From: Escherichia ruysiae
GTDB lineage: Bacteria; Pseudomonadota; Gammaproteobacteria; Enterobacterales; Enterobacteriaceae
Reading direction: 5' to 3' (one strand)
Length of the DNA: 64,000 nucleotides
NCBI RefSeq assembly: GCF_902498915.1
Contig: NZ_CABVLQ010000001.1
The first letter of the stretch is position 1. Each line of letters starts with the position of its first letter. Both the position numbers and the translations under genes were made by a program. Below the pieces are notes generated by a model, which made no database searches, was not told the origin of the DNA, and worked only from the letters and a program-made list of their open reading frames with translations. Positions 8,393-18,305 of the stretch are shown piece after piece.

Positions 8393-9781
<1,389 letters not shown>

Positions 9782-9802
9782 TGTTATCTGGAGAAAAGTG
9801 AA

Positions 9803-10825
9803 ATGTTAGATATTGATAAAAGCACCGTGGACTTTCTGGTCACCGAAAATATGGTTCAGGAAGTAGAAAAAGTACTCACCCATGACGTTCCGCTGGTACA
9901 TACCATCGTGGAAGAGATGGTGAAGCGCGACATTGATCGTATTTATTTCGTTGCCTGCGGATCGCCGCTCAACGCGGCGCAAACGGCGAAACATCTGGCG
10001 GATCGTTTTTCCGATCTTCAGGTCTACGCTATTTCCGGCTGGGAGTTCTGCGATAACACCCCGCATCGCCTCGACGATCGTTGTGCAGTGATTGGCGTTT
10101 CTGACTACGGTAAAACCGAAGAGGTAATCAAGGCGCTGGAACTGGGCCGGGCCTGCGGTGCACTCACTGCGGCGTTCACCAAACGCGCGGACAGCCCGAT
10201 TACTTCGGCGGCAGAGTTTACCATTGATTATCAGGCCGACTGCATCTGGGAAATTCACCTGCTGCTCTGCTACAGCGTGGTGCTGGAGATGATCACCCGC
10301 CTCGCGCCAAACGCGGAAATTGGCAAGATCAAAAACGATCTTAAGCAATTGCCGGATGCGCTCGGTCATCTGGTGCGTACATGGGAAGAGAAAGGTCGCC
10401 AGCTCGGTGAACAGGCCAGCCAGTGGCCGATGATTTACACGGTTTCTGCGGGACCGCTGCGTCCGCTGGGTTACAAAGAAGGCATTGTAACGCTGATGGA
10501 ATTTACCTGGACCCACGGCTGTGTGATTGAGAGCGGTGAGTTCCGCCACGGCCCGCTGGAGATTGTTGAACCGGGCGTTCCATTCCTGTTCCTGCTCGGC
10601 AATGACGAAAGCCGCCGTACCACCGAACGCGCCATTAACTTTGTCAAACAGCGTACCGACAACGTGATCGTCATCGATTACGCCGAAATTTCGCAAGGGC
10701 TACATCCGTGGCTGGCGCCGTTCCTGATGTTCGTGCCGATGGAGTGGCTCTGCTACTACCTGTCTATTTACAAAGATCACAACCCGGATGAACGCCGCTA
10801 TTACGGTGGTCTGGTGGAATATTAA
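9803..10825 (+). CDS. frlB: Fructoselysine 6-phosphate deglycase
   Basis: The 340-residue cytoplasmic enzyme splits fructoselysine 6-phosphate into glucose 6-phosphate and lysine. It consists of two SIS (sugar isomerase) domains, related to the isomerase half of glucosamine-6-phosphate synthase; VACGSPLNAAQ near residue 50 is the phosphosugar-binding loop of the first domain. GGAGAAAAGTGAA supplies the ribosome site. It follows frlA in the operon. A GC hairpin lies between it and frlC. Confidence 0.95.
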   Translation: MLDIDKSTVDFLVTENMVQEVEKVLTHDVPLVHTIVEEMVKRDIDRIYFVACGSPLNAAQTAKHLADRFSDLQVYAISGWEFCDNTPHRLDDRCAVIGVSDYGKTEEVIKALELGRACGALTAAFTKRADSPITSAAEFTIDYQADCIWEIHLLLCYSVVLEMITRLAPNAEIGKIKNDLKQLPDALGHLVRTWEEKGRQLGEQASQWPMIYTVSAGPLRPLGYKEGIVTLMEFTWTHGCVIESGEFRHGPLEIVEPGVPFLFLLGNDESRRTTERAINFVKQRTDNVIVIDYAEISQGLHPWLAPFLMFVPMEWLCYYLSIYKDHNPDERRYYGGLVEY

Positions 10826-10834
10826 TCCCCTCTC

Positions 10835-10854
10835 CCGGCCTGGCAACGGGCCGG
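10835..10854 (+). repeat. Intercistronic hairpin frlB-frlC
   Basis: CCGGCC (10835-10840) pairs with GGCCGG (10849-10854) across an 8-nt loop. It has no U-tract, so it may be a partial transcription or mRNA decay barrier between frlB and frlC. Confidence 0.5.
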
Positions 10855-10875
10855 ATTTACGCAAGGAGTTATCCG

Positions 10876-11703
10876 ATGAAAACAGGTATGTTTACCTGCG
10901 GCCACCAGCGGCTGCCTATTGAACACGCATTCCGTGACGCAAGCGAGCTGGGTTACGATGGCATTGAAATTTGGGGCGGGCGTCCGCATGCCTTCGCGCC
11001 GGACTTAAAAGCAGGCGGCATCAAACACATTAAGGCACTGGCGCAGACGTATCAGATGCCGATTATCGGTTACACGCCAGAAACCAATGGTTATCCGTAT
11101 AACATGATGCTGGGCGATGAGCATATGCGTCGCGAAAGCCTCGACATGATCAAGCTGGCGATGGATATGGCGAAAGAGATGAACGCCGGTTATACGCTGA
11201 TTTCTGCGGCTCACGCGGGTTATCTCACGCCGCCTGATGTTATCTGGGGGCGGCTGGCAGAGAACTTAAGCGAACTGTGCGAGTACGCGGAAAACATCGG
11301 TATGGATTTGATCCTCGAACCGTTAACGCCGTATGAATCGAACGTCGTGTGTAACGCCAACGATGTGCTTCATGCGCTGGCGCTGGTGCCTTCGCCGCGT
11401 CTGTTCAGCATGGTCGACATCTGCGCGCCGTATGTCCAGGCAGAGCCGGTGATGAGTTATTTCTACAAACTGGGCGATAAACTGCGTCATCTGCATATTG
11501 TCGACAGCGACGGAGCCAGCGACACCCATTACATCCCCGGTGAAGGCAAAATGCCGTTGCGGGAGCTGATGCGCGATATCATCGACAGAGGTTATGACGG
11601 TTACTGTACGGTGGAACTGGTGACGATGTATATGAACGAACCCAGACTCTACGCCCGCCAGGCGCTGGAACGCTTTCGCGCGCTGCTGCCGGAGGATGCG
11701 TGA
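10876..11703 (+). CDS. frlC: Fructoselysine 3-epimerase (psicoselysine epimerase)
   Basis: The 275-residue protein belongs to the xylose isomerase-like TIM-barrel family and interconverts fructoselysine and psicoselysine, letting the pathway use both. Conserved acidic and His residues expected to bind the metal appear in the LILEPLTPYESN segment (about 139-150), in HIVDSDG and in VELVTMYMNEP near the C-terminus. AAGGAG precedes the ATG. Its TGA stop overlaps the frlD ATG by one base (TGATG). Confidence 0.94.
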   Translation: MKTGMFTCGHQRLPIEHAFRDASELGYDGIEIWGGRPHAFAPDLKAGGIKHIKALAQTYQMPIIGYTPETNGYPYNMMLGDEHMRRESLDMIKLAMDMAKEMNAGYTLISAAHAGYLTPPDVIWGRLAENLSELCEYAENIGMDLILEPLTPYESNVVCNANDVLHALALVPSPRLFSMVDICAPYVQAEPVMSYFYKLGDKLRHLHIVDSDGASDTHYIPGEGKMPLRELMRDIIDRGYDGYCTVELVTMYMNEPRLYARQALERFRALLPEDA

Positions 11704-12488
11704 TGAAAACCCTGGCGACAATCGGCGATAACTGCGTCGACATTTACCCGCAACTGAATAAAGCATTTTCTGGCGGTAATGCGGTGAACGTGGCGGTGTA
11801 TTGCACTCGCTACGGCATAAAGCCAGGATGCATTACCTGGGTGGGCGATGATGACTACGGTACAACGCTGAAGCAGGATATTGCCCGCATGGGCGTCGAT
11901 ATCAGCCATGTCCATACGAAACACGGCGTTACCGCACAAACTCAGGTGGAACTGCACGACAACGATCGCGTTTTTGGCGACTACACCGAAGGCGTGATGG
12001 CCGACTTTGCCCTGAGCGAAGAGGATTACGCCTGGCTGGCGCAGTATGACATTGTGCACGCGGCAATCTGGGGACATGCGGAGGACGCATTCCCGCACCT
12101 GCACGCAGCGGGCAAACTTACCGCTTTCGACTTCTCCGACAAGTGGGACAGCCCGCTCTGGCAGACACTGGTGCCGCATCTCGATTTTGCCTTTGCCTCC
12201 GCACCGCAAGAAGACGAAGCGTTACGTCTGAAGATGAAGGCGATTGTTGCCCGTGGCGCAGGAACAGTGATTGTCACGCTGGGCGAAAACGGCAGCATTG
12301 CCTGGGATGGCGAACAGTTCTGGCGTCAGTCTCCTGAACCGGTGACGGTTATCGACACCATGGGTGCCGGAGATTCGTTCATTGCCGGATTCCTTTGCGG
12401 CTGGTCTGCGGGGATGACATTACCACAGGCGATGGCGCAGGGAACGGCGTGTGCAGCGCAAACCATTCAGTATCACGGTGCCTGGTAG
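11703..12488 (+). CDS. frlD: Fructoselysine 6-kinase
   Basis: The 261-residue PfkB/ribokinase-family kinase phosphorylates fructoselysine at C6 before FrlB acts. The N-terminal GGNAVNV substrate motif (24-30) and the C-terminal DTMGAGDSF signature (218-226, catalytic Asp224) are intact. A GTG at 11700 is also in frame, but the ATG at 11703 gives the accepted length and the TGATG coupling with frlC. It is last in frlABCD; a hairpin follows immediately. Confidence 0.95.
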   Translation: MKTLATIGDNCVDIYPQLNKAFSGGNAVNVAVYCTRYGIKPGCITWVGDDDYGTTLKQDIARMGVDISHVHTKHGVTAQTQVELHDNDRVFGDYTEGVMADFALSEEDYAWLAQYDIVHAAIWGHAEDAFPHLHAAGKLTAFDFSDKWDSPLWQTLVPHLDFAFASAPQEDEALRLKMKAIVARGAGTVIVTLGENGSIAWDGEQFWRQSPEPVTVIDTMGAGDSFIAGFLCGWSAGMTLPQAMAQGTACAAQTIQYHGAW

Positions 12489-12493
12489 GCATA

Positions 12494-12523
12494 ACGTTGG
12501 CGTGAGGATCTTCACGCCAACGT
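12494..12523 (+). terminator. Hairpin after frlD
   Basis: ACGTTGGCGTGA (12494-12505) pairs perfectly with TCACGCCAACGT (12512-12523) over a 6-nt loop. The 12-bp stem is strong but lacks a U-run (GCTGTTA follows), so the termination mode is uncertain. It separates frlD from frlR. Confidence 0.6.
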
Positions 12524-12542
12524 GCTGTTACTTGCCGGAAAA

Positions 12543-12584
12543 CGACCCTATAATCCGTGTAATTCATTCTTTATTTCAGGGTCG
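12543..12584 (+). promoter_or_regulatory. frlR promoter with consensus -10 and flanking inverted repeat
   Basis: TATAAT (12549-12554) is a perfect -10 hexamer. CGACCCT (12543-12549) and AGGGTCG (12578-12584) are exact inverted copies flanking it, and the second arm also carries the AGGG ribosome site of frlR. The -35 is weak (TGTTAC, 12526-12531). That frlR has its own, possibly autoregulated, promoter is inference. Confidence 0.5.
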
Positions 12585-12587
12585 ATT

Positions 12588-13319
12588 ATGTCAGCTACGG
12601 ACCGCTACTCTCATCAACTGCTCTATGCCACCGTCCGCCAGCGGCTGCTGGATGATATCGCGCAGGGAGTTTACCAGGCTGGGCAACAGATCCCAACTGA
12701 AAACGAGCTGTGTACGCAGTACAACGTCAGCCGCATCACCATTCGTAAAGCCATCAGCGACTTAGTGTCGGACGGTATACTGATCCGCTGGCAGGGTAAA
12801 GGCACCTTTGTGCAAAGTCAGAAAGTTGAAAACGCCCTGCTGACCGTTAGCGGCTTTACCGACTTTGGTGTTTCGCAAGGTAAACCGACGAAAGAGAAAG
12901 TGATCGAGCAAGAGCAGGTCAGCGCCGCGCCGTTTTGCGAGAAGCTGAATATTCCTGGCAACAGCAAAGTGTTCCGTCTCAGCCGGGTGATGTATCTTGA
13001 TAAAGAGCCGCTGTTTATTGATAGCTCGTGGATCCCATTGTCACGTTATCCTGATTTTGATGCGATTTATGTCGAAGGCAGCTCCACCTATCAGTTATTT
13101 CAAGAGCGTTTTGACACGCGAGTGGTCAGCGACAAAAAGACCATTGATATCTTTGCCGCTACGCGCGCGCAGGCAAAATGGCTGAAGTGTGAACTGGGCG
13201 AACCCTTGTTTCGCATCAGCAAAATCGCCTTTGATCAGAATGACAAACCGGTGCACGTCTCCGAACTCTTCTGCCGCGCCAATCGCATCACCTTAACGAT
13301 TGATAATAAAAGACATTAA
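12588..13319 (+). CDS. frlR: FrlR, GntR-family regulator of the frl genes
   Basis: The 243-residue protein has an N-terminal winged helix-turn-helix of the GntR type (about 10-75; QIPTENELCTQYNVSRITIRKAI) and a C-terminal UTRA/HutC effector-binding domain. It is predicted to be a fructoselysine-phosphate-responsive repressor of frlABCD. The start at ATG 12588 (MSATDRYSHQ) follows CAGGG and gives the known length; an in-frame start at 12522 lies inside the frlD hairpin and is rejected. It is convergent with yhfS across a REP. Confidence 0.93.
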   Translation: MSATDRYSHQLLYATVRQRLLDDIAQGVYQAGQQIPTENELCTQYNVSRITIRKAISDLVSDGILIRWQGKGTFVQSQKVENALLTVSGFTDFGVSQGKPTKEKVIEQEQVSAAPFCEKLNIPGNSKVFRLSRVMYLDKEPLFIDSSWIPLSRYPDFDAIYVEGSSTYQLFQERFDTRVVSDKKTIDIFAATRAQAKWLKCELGEPLFRISKIAFDQNDKPVHVSELFCRANRITLTIDNKRH

Positions 13320-13337
13320 CCGTAGGCCAGATAAGAT

Positions 13338-13368
13338 GCGCCAGCATCGCATCCGGCGATGCTGGCGC
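13338..13368. repeat. REP palindrome between frlR and yhfS
   Basis: GCGCCAGCATCGC (13338-13350) and GCGATGCTGGCGC (13356-13368) form a perfect 13-bp stem with a 5-nt loop, preceded by the REP-like GTAGGCCAGATAAG. It lies between convergent genes and probably serves both mRNA ends. Confidence 0.75.
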
Positions 13369-13426
13369 GTTGAGGGAACCGTCCGGCGCTGAATTTAGCT
13401 TGATTGCCGAACGGTGCTATCCAGCA

Positions 13427-14512
13427 TTAAATACTGGCAATACTCTCACGCAAAATCCGCAGCACCGTCTCTTCACCACTACGATTCGGATTAATGCGAA
13501 TCGCACAATGTTCTAATTGCGGATTCGCCTGGCGAAACGTTCCGGAAAGGCGATAAAAGAGCGGCGGGATCTCATATTTCGACTCCGCGCCCACCGGATA
13601 CGGTAACGCACCGCGTTTCTGCGCTTCTTCCAGCACCCTGGCGGCAATCGGCTGATGAAACTCCACAATCAACACCTTCGACTGCGCATTGGCAATGACG
13701 GCACTTTTAACTTCCGGCACCGCGCCGCCGTTAAGTAAAGCCAGCAGCCGTTCAGAAACGCCCGCCTGTACCGCATGCATCACCGGCGCGAAAACCAGCC
13801 CACGCAAGACATCCTGCGCCTGAGAGCCCTGGATCTGACTACCGCCGGAATAGAGCGTAGCGCGAATACGGTTGATAACGTCGGCATCGCCTACCACCGC
13901 ACCAACACCCTCTGGCCCAAATAGCTTGAAGCAGGAAAATGTCGAGACATTCGCCCCGCATTCGCAGCCGATTCGCGCCACCTTCATTACCGCATAGTTA
14001 TCATCGGTTAACGCAGGAACGCCAGCCGAGCGCAACGTTGCCAGCACCTCTGCCAGAATGTAGCGATCCTGCGGCTGCTGGCGCGTATGCTGCACCAGCG
14101 CCGCATCAGGTTGTTGCTCGTCTACGACCTGCTTAAGTGCCGACAGGTCATTGAAATCAACAGTAATAAGCGTCAGCCCCATCTGTTCAATGATGACGCG
14201 TGTCGTCGGATAAACGGGCGCGTCATGCACCAGAAGACGCTGCCCTGGTTTAAGCAAAGCCGCCAGCCCGGCACGAATCGCTCCTGTGCCAGCGCCTTGC
14301 ACCAGCACCGCCGCTGGCGCATGAAACGCATCTGCCAGCACCTGCTCCACACGCTGGGTAATGCGAGGCTGATTCAGCCCCGGCGTTAATCCCAAATCAC
14401 CCCAGGTAAGAAATTCGCTACCAGGAAAATGGCGACAAATGCTATCCACCAGCGCAAACTGCTTCTGCTGCGCTTCAGCAATGGTCAGACTTTTCAGAGG
14501 AAACGTCTTCAT
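13427..14512 (-). CDS. yhfS: YhfS, PLP-dependent aminotransferase-like protein
   Basis: The 361-residue protein has the fold-type I PLP enzyme pattern: a GAGTGAIRAGL phosphate-binding stretch (73-83), Asp170/Asp171 in TDDNYAV for the pyridine nitrogen, and Lys196 in SCFKLFGPEGVG as the likely Schiff-base lysine. It resembles aminotransferases and cysteine desulfurase/selenocysteine lyase-like proteins. Its substrate is unknown. It is last in the minus-strand cluster yhfZ-Y-X-W-php-U-T-S, 11 bp after yhfT. Its product could be the final transamination or lyase step of that pathway (inference). Confidence 0.88.
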   Translation of the reverse strand: MKTFPLKSLTIAEAQQKQFALVDSICRHFPGSEFLTWGDLGLTPGLNQPRITQRVEQVLADAFHAPAAVLVQGAGTGAIRAGLAALLKPGQRLLVHDAPVYPTTRVIIEQMGLTLITVDFNDLSALKQVVDEQQPDAALVQHTRQQPQDRYILAEVLATLRSAGVPALTDDNYAVMKVARIGCECGANVSTFSCFKLFGPEGVGAVVGDADVINRIRATLYSGGSQIQGSQAQDVLRGLVFAPVMHAVQAGVSERLLALLNGGAVPEVKSAVIANAQSKVLIVEFHQPIAARVLEEAQKRGALPYPVGAESKYEIPPLFYRLSGTFRQANPQLEHCAIRINPNRSGEETVLRILRESIASI

Positions 14513-14523
14513 AAGTGCATTCC

Positions 14524-15828
14524 TTAAGCCGGAACAAACAGGCCAAGCCAGTAAAGTACATTCAGCAGAATACCGGTAATCATTACTGCCACCACTGGTG
14601 CCGCCATTTTTTGTACCGGACGACCGAGAGATTCGTTGAGGAAGTAAATGGCAACCGCGATGGAGAATCCGGTATAGCCTGCCATTTTGATTGCCGCGAA
14701 AATCGAGCCGACCAGCAGCGCCACTTCCATCAACATATTCATGGCGTTACGGATGTTATCCGACGCATTACGCACTGACGGGTAGCGTCCCAGCCATTTG
14801 CCGATCGAACGAAGTAACAGGACTTCCGCCGAAATAACTACGGCGCCTAATACCGCCGCAATCATCGGATTCGGCGAGAGATAGCCCACCGCATAAACAA
14901 AGGTAAAGCCCGCAACCGCATACACACCAGTGGCTAACGCGGTGGTGGCAATCAACGGTACAAAACCCAGCCCGCGCATAAATTCCGCCAGTGCCGCCTG
15001 ATTAATCAGCGTTTGCGATTGTTCCGGCGTTACGCCTGCGGAGTACGCTTTCTCAAGGGTGAAAATAGAAACTTCGCTACCGGCAAAAATCTTCATGCTG
15101 GCAACGGCAGCAATCAATGCTCCCACGATGGCGATATACGGTAAGTTTTTGATAATCCGCGACGTGCGTTCTTCAAACACCGAAAGCCCGCTGGCATCGA
15201 TGTCATTTTCATCACGATGACGCAGGTCGTGAGTTATCGCGATCCCCAGCAGCATTACCATGCCAATAAAGATTTCGATGGATTCCGGATTGAGATGTGG
15301 GAAATAGCGCACTACTACCACACGGGTCATCAGCACGACGGCAGCGGCGATCAGGCTTTGCTTCCAGCCAAACTGGTAGAAAATCGCCACCAGCGGGAAC
15401 AGCGCAAAAGCAGAAACCACCGGCGAGCTGAGTTCCCCAAGGCTACCTAATACATCTACCGGCAGCGCAGTCAGCAACTGGTTTACCGGCAACAGGCAGG
15501 TGAGGATCAGTACCCCCCAGATCGCGCCAAGACCAAACGCCATCAGGCTGTTTATCGCCAGTACGCCGAGAATATCGGTAGGAAGAAAAAGCAGCCATGC
15601 ATTGAGCAGGCCGGTTTTCAGGGTAAAAGAGATCCCCACCGAGGCCACAAAACCAATGCTCAGACCAAAAGCGATACTCCCCGCCTCGCGACGGTTCATA
15701 TAGCCTTCAATCAGTTGCGGCAGGATCGGGCGAATACCATCATGGAAAACAGCCGCCGAGCGATGCGCCAGAAATGATGTCATACCGGTCAGGCACGCCA
15801 CCAGGATAATCTGGATATACAGATCCAT
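14524..15828 (-). CDS. yhfT: YhfT, multi-pass inner-membrane protein, putative transporter
   Basis: The 434-residue protein is hydrophobic throughout, with roughly 10-12 predicted membrane segments and polar loops (for example RDENDIDASGLSVFEERTSR in the middle). Function is unknown; position suggests uptake or export of the compound handled by the neighbouring enzymes. It is 11 bp after yhfU and 11 bp before yhfS, consistent with one operon. It is intact relative to the K-12 protein I recall. Confidence 0.87.
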   Translation of the reverse strand: MDLYIQIILVACLTGMTSFLAHRSAAVFHDGIRPILPQLIEGYMNRREAGSIAFGLSIGFVASVGISFTLKTGLLNAWLLFLPTDILGVLAINSLMAFGLGAIWGVLILTCLLPVNQLLTALPVDVLGSLGELSSPVVSAFALFPLVAIFYQFGWKQSLIAAAVVLMTRVVVVRYFPHLNPESIEIFIGMVMLLGIAITHDLRHRDENDIDASGLSVFEERTSRIIKNLPYIAIVGALIAAVASMKIFAGSEVSIFTLEKAYSAGVTPEQSQTLINQAALAEFMRGLGFVPLIATTALATGVYAVAGFTFVYAVGYLSPNPMIAAVLGAVVISAEVLLLRSIGKWLGRYPSVRNASDNIRNAMNMLMEVALLVGSIFAAIKMAGYTGFSIAVAIYFLNESLGRPVQKMAAPVVAVMITGILLNVLYWLGLFVPA

Positions 15829-15839
15829 AGTCGTGCCTT

Positions 15840-16193
15840 TTATTTCAGATGGTTAATCAGCATCGGAATCGCATGTTCGACGTGCTCAACGGAAAGCCCA
15901 AACGCCACTTTCCCTTCGGCGATCATTTTGGCGATATGTTCGTCTTTCGCTTTAATGCCCGGCTTGGCAATAGTGCAACTTTTGTTATAGCCAATCACCG
16001 CGATGGCAATCGACAATGCCGCACCCGCACCGGTATTACACGCGCCGATGTAGTAATCCAGTTGCCCGGATTTCACTTTCATTGCCGCTTCCATGTCGTT
16101 ATGAATGAAAACTTCAAAACAGCCAGGAGCCGTCGCTTCAATAGTTTTTTTAATCTGCTCACGCTGTAAGCCTGCAACGCCAATCTTTTTCAT
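15840..16193 (-). CDS. yhfU: YhfU, small cytoplasmic protein of unknown function (DUF2620)
   Basis: The 117-residue protein starts MKKIGVAGLQREQ. The start at 16193 is chosen over an in-frame ATG 13 codons upstream because AAGGACAGACTC precedes it and the longer form would run into php. It contains a glycine-rich turn (ACNTGAGAAL) of the kind seen in small nucleotide- or phospho-carrier-like folds, but no catalytic motif I can name. It lies between php and the membrane protein YhfT and could be a partner of the latter (inference). Confidence 0.85.
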   Translation of the reverse strand: MKKIGVAGLQREQIKKTIEATAPGCFEVFIHNDMEAAMKVKSGQLDYYIGACNTGAGAALSIAIAVIGYNKSCTIAKPGIKAKDEHIAKMIAEGKVAFGLSVEHVEHAIPMLINHLK

Positions 16194-16203
16194 GAGTCTG
16201 TCC

Positions 16204-17082
16204 TTATTGGAAAAATTGAGAGGGATTTTCACGTAACATCACATCCACATCGGCCTGACTGAATCCTGACTGGCGCAATTGCGGAATAAAGGTGGTAAAT
16301 AAATAGTCATAGCCATAACCACCGTTGGCTTTTAAATGAGAGCGACGCGTGATATCCATCGACAGCATGACGCGGTTAAGCAACCCACGGTCGCGTAGTG
16401 CATGAAGCATCGCAATACGCTTTTCGTCCGGGTAGTAACTGTTCTTGCCAATGGTGTCGAACTGCACATACGCGCCGAGATCGATCATCTTCAAAATGTT
16501 GTCGAGGTTGTCTTTCAGATCGCAGTGACCAACGGTGACGCGCGAAAGATCAACTCCGTGGGCTTGCAGTAGCGCCAGTTGTTCCAGCCCCATCGTGCTA
16601 AAAGAGGTATGCGTGGAGATCGGACATCCGGTCTGGTTATGCGCCAGCGCGGCGGCAATAAACACCTTCTCTTCCAGCGGCGTAATCTTTCCTTCGCTGG
16701 AACCAATCTCTGCGATGATCCCGGCTTTCAGGTCGGTGCCATCGATACCCTGTTCAATTTCATCGACCATCTCTTGCGCCAGTTCCTGCACGCTACGGGT
16801 CGCCACATGTTCCGGGAAAAACGCGTCCTGGTAATAACCGGTACAGACCACCACGTTGATCCCCGTCTCGCGCATCACATCAAGCATGAATTGCGCATTG
16901 CGCCCCATGTAGCGGTTGGTCATCTCAATCACATTACGCACGCCCTGCGCCATCAGGTCGTTCATCTCCTGACAAATGAACGCATATTGATCAAGGCGGC
17001 AATCTACGTTGTTTTTAAAGCCGGAGAGATCAATATGCAGATGCTCATGGGCAAGGGTGTAGCCGGTCGAGTCGATGGTCAT
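16204..17082 (-). CDS. php: Phosphotriesterase homology protein
   Basis: The 292-residue member of the phosphotriesterase/amidohydrolase family has a TIM barrel with a binuclear metal site. Ligands are visible: His12 and His14 (HEHLH), Glu125 where phosphotriesterases have a carboxylated lysine, His158, His186 and Asp243. Known: the E. coli protein binds zinc but lacks measurable phosphotriesterase activity, so its natural substrate, perhaps a lactone or ester, is open. Its ATG overlaps the yhfW stop by 4 bp (ATGA), implying coupled translation in the yhf cluster. Confidence 0.93.
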   Translation of the reverse strand: MTIDSTGYTLAHEHLHIDLSGFKNNVDCRLDQYAFICQEMNDLMAQGVRNVIEMTNRYMGRNAQFMLDVMRETGINVVVCTGYYQDAFFPEHVATRSVQELAQEMVDEIEQGIDGTDLKAGIIAEIGSSEGKITPLEEKVFIAAALAHNQTGCPISTHTSFSTMGLEQLALLQAHGVDLSRVTVGHCDLKDNLDNILKMIDLGAYVQFDTIGKNSYYPDEKRIAMLHALRDRGLLNRVMLSMDITRRSHLKANGGYGYDYLFTTFIPQLRQSGFSQADVDVMLRENPSQFFQ

Positions 17083-18305
17083 AAAGAGTCACCCTGAAAG
17101 CGAAAGGACGATAAAAAGGAAGTGCCGTTTTGTGGCGGCGATGCGCGGAAAAATTCACATACTGTGGCTCCTACGTCAGAGAGCGTGGAACAAACCCCCA
17201 GACGAGTTGCAACCAGCCCTTGCTGATAAACCAGTACCGGCACCACTTCGCGGGTATGGTGGCTATGTCCAATGGTCGGGTCGTTACCGTGATCAGCCAT
17301 CACGATCAGGCAATCATCCGGCTGCATCGCCTCAACAAGGCGAGTAAGGTTACGGTCAACGACCTGCAAACGTTCGGCATAACGTGCGACGTCTTCTGCA
17401 TGACCGGCAAGATCGGTTTCCTGGATATTGGTGCAAATAAACGCGGTCTGATGAGCGTTAAACTGGTCGAGGGTGATATCCATAATCCGCTGGCTATCCA
17501 CCAGGTTTTGCCAGCTCACGCCATAAGGATTGCTGGCAATATCCGCCACTTTCCCCACCAGCACGGTTGGTACGCCCACTTCATACAGTTTTTGTGGCAC
17601 CTGCACTTTATCATCGACACCGTAGCCCATATGCACGACCTGGAAGCTGTTGTCATAAGCGCCAGAACGCGGCGCATTGATGCCAATAAAACGTCCTTCC
17701 TTGCTTTCTGCGGCATCAAGAATGCGCTGGCTGTCCGCTAACAGCCCCCCAAATGTGATCACTCTGCCAACCTGAACTTGCTCACGCACCACACGACCTA
17801 TTTTGATGACTTCATCGAACGGTATTACGGAGAGATTGGCGGTAACGTTATAGACCTGGCCTAAATCCGCTTCGAGATTGTCACCAACTGCCACGGCCTG
17901 GTTAACCCACAGAAACTGCAACTCATCGCCACGGCGCTCTACTTGCCAGCCCGCAGTAATTAATGCTTGCTCAACACGGTCAATAACATCACGAAAGGGC
18001 ATCCGCAGCGGCGGCAGTGGTCGTGTACCTAAAATTTCCTGATGTCCCATAAAGGTATCGCCACCTTCATGTTGCAGTTCCGCCACACCCCAGACTGCGG
18101 AATCCGATGGCTGCATATCTCCGGGGGCATAGCCCAGAGCATTAATAAGCCCTAACGTCTCCAGCATCGGCAGTTGTAAATGCGGTAACTCACAAAGAAT
18201 GTGACCGCAAGTATTAGCTCCGGCATCTTGCGGGCGTACCCGCGTGACATCTTTCATTGCTCCCACGCCGAAGCTATCAATCACTAACACCACAAATCGC
18301 GCCAT
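17079..18305 (-). CDS. yhfW: YhfW, phosphopentomutase-like metalloenzyme
   Basis: The 408-residue protein belongs to the alkaline phosphatase superfamily and resembles phosphopentomutase (DeoB). Metal ligands are recognisable at Asp10 (VIDSFGVGAMKD) and in the C-terminal MADHGNDPTIGHSHHTREVVP stretch. Thr32 in GANTCGH sits where DeoB has its phosphorylated threonine. It probably moves a phosphate within a sugar phosphate or related metabolite; the substrate is unknown. It is encoded directly after yhfX with no gap and overlaps php by 4 bp. Confidence 0.88.
   Translation of the reverse strand: MARFVVLVIDSFGVGAMKDVTRVRPQDAGANTCGHILCELPHLQLPMLETLGLINALGYAPGDMQPSDSAVWGVAELQHEGGDTFMGHQEILGTRPLPPLRMPFRDVIDRVEQALITAGWQVERRGDELQFLWVNQAVAVGDNLEADLGQVYNVTANLSVIPFDEVIKIGRVVREQVQVGRVITFGGLLADSQRILDAAESKEGRFIGINAPRSGAYDNSFQVVHMGYGVDDKVQVPQKLYEVGVPTVLVGKVADIASNPYGVSWQNLVDSQRIMDITLDQFNAHQTAFICTNIQETDLAGHAEDVARYAERLQVVDRNLTRLVEAMQPDDCLIVMADHGNDPTIGHSHHTREVVPVLVYQQGLVATRLGVCSTLSDVGATVCEFFRASPPQNGTSFLSSFRFQGDSL

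Noticed and set aside
9806..10696. 296-codon open frame opposite frlB
   Set aside because: Antisense shadow of a well-identified gene; composition (Phe/Arg/His rich) is typical of complement reading.
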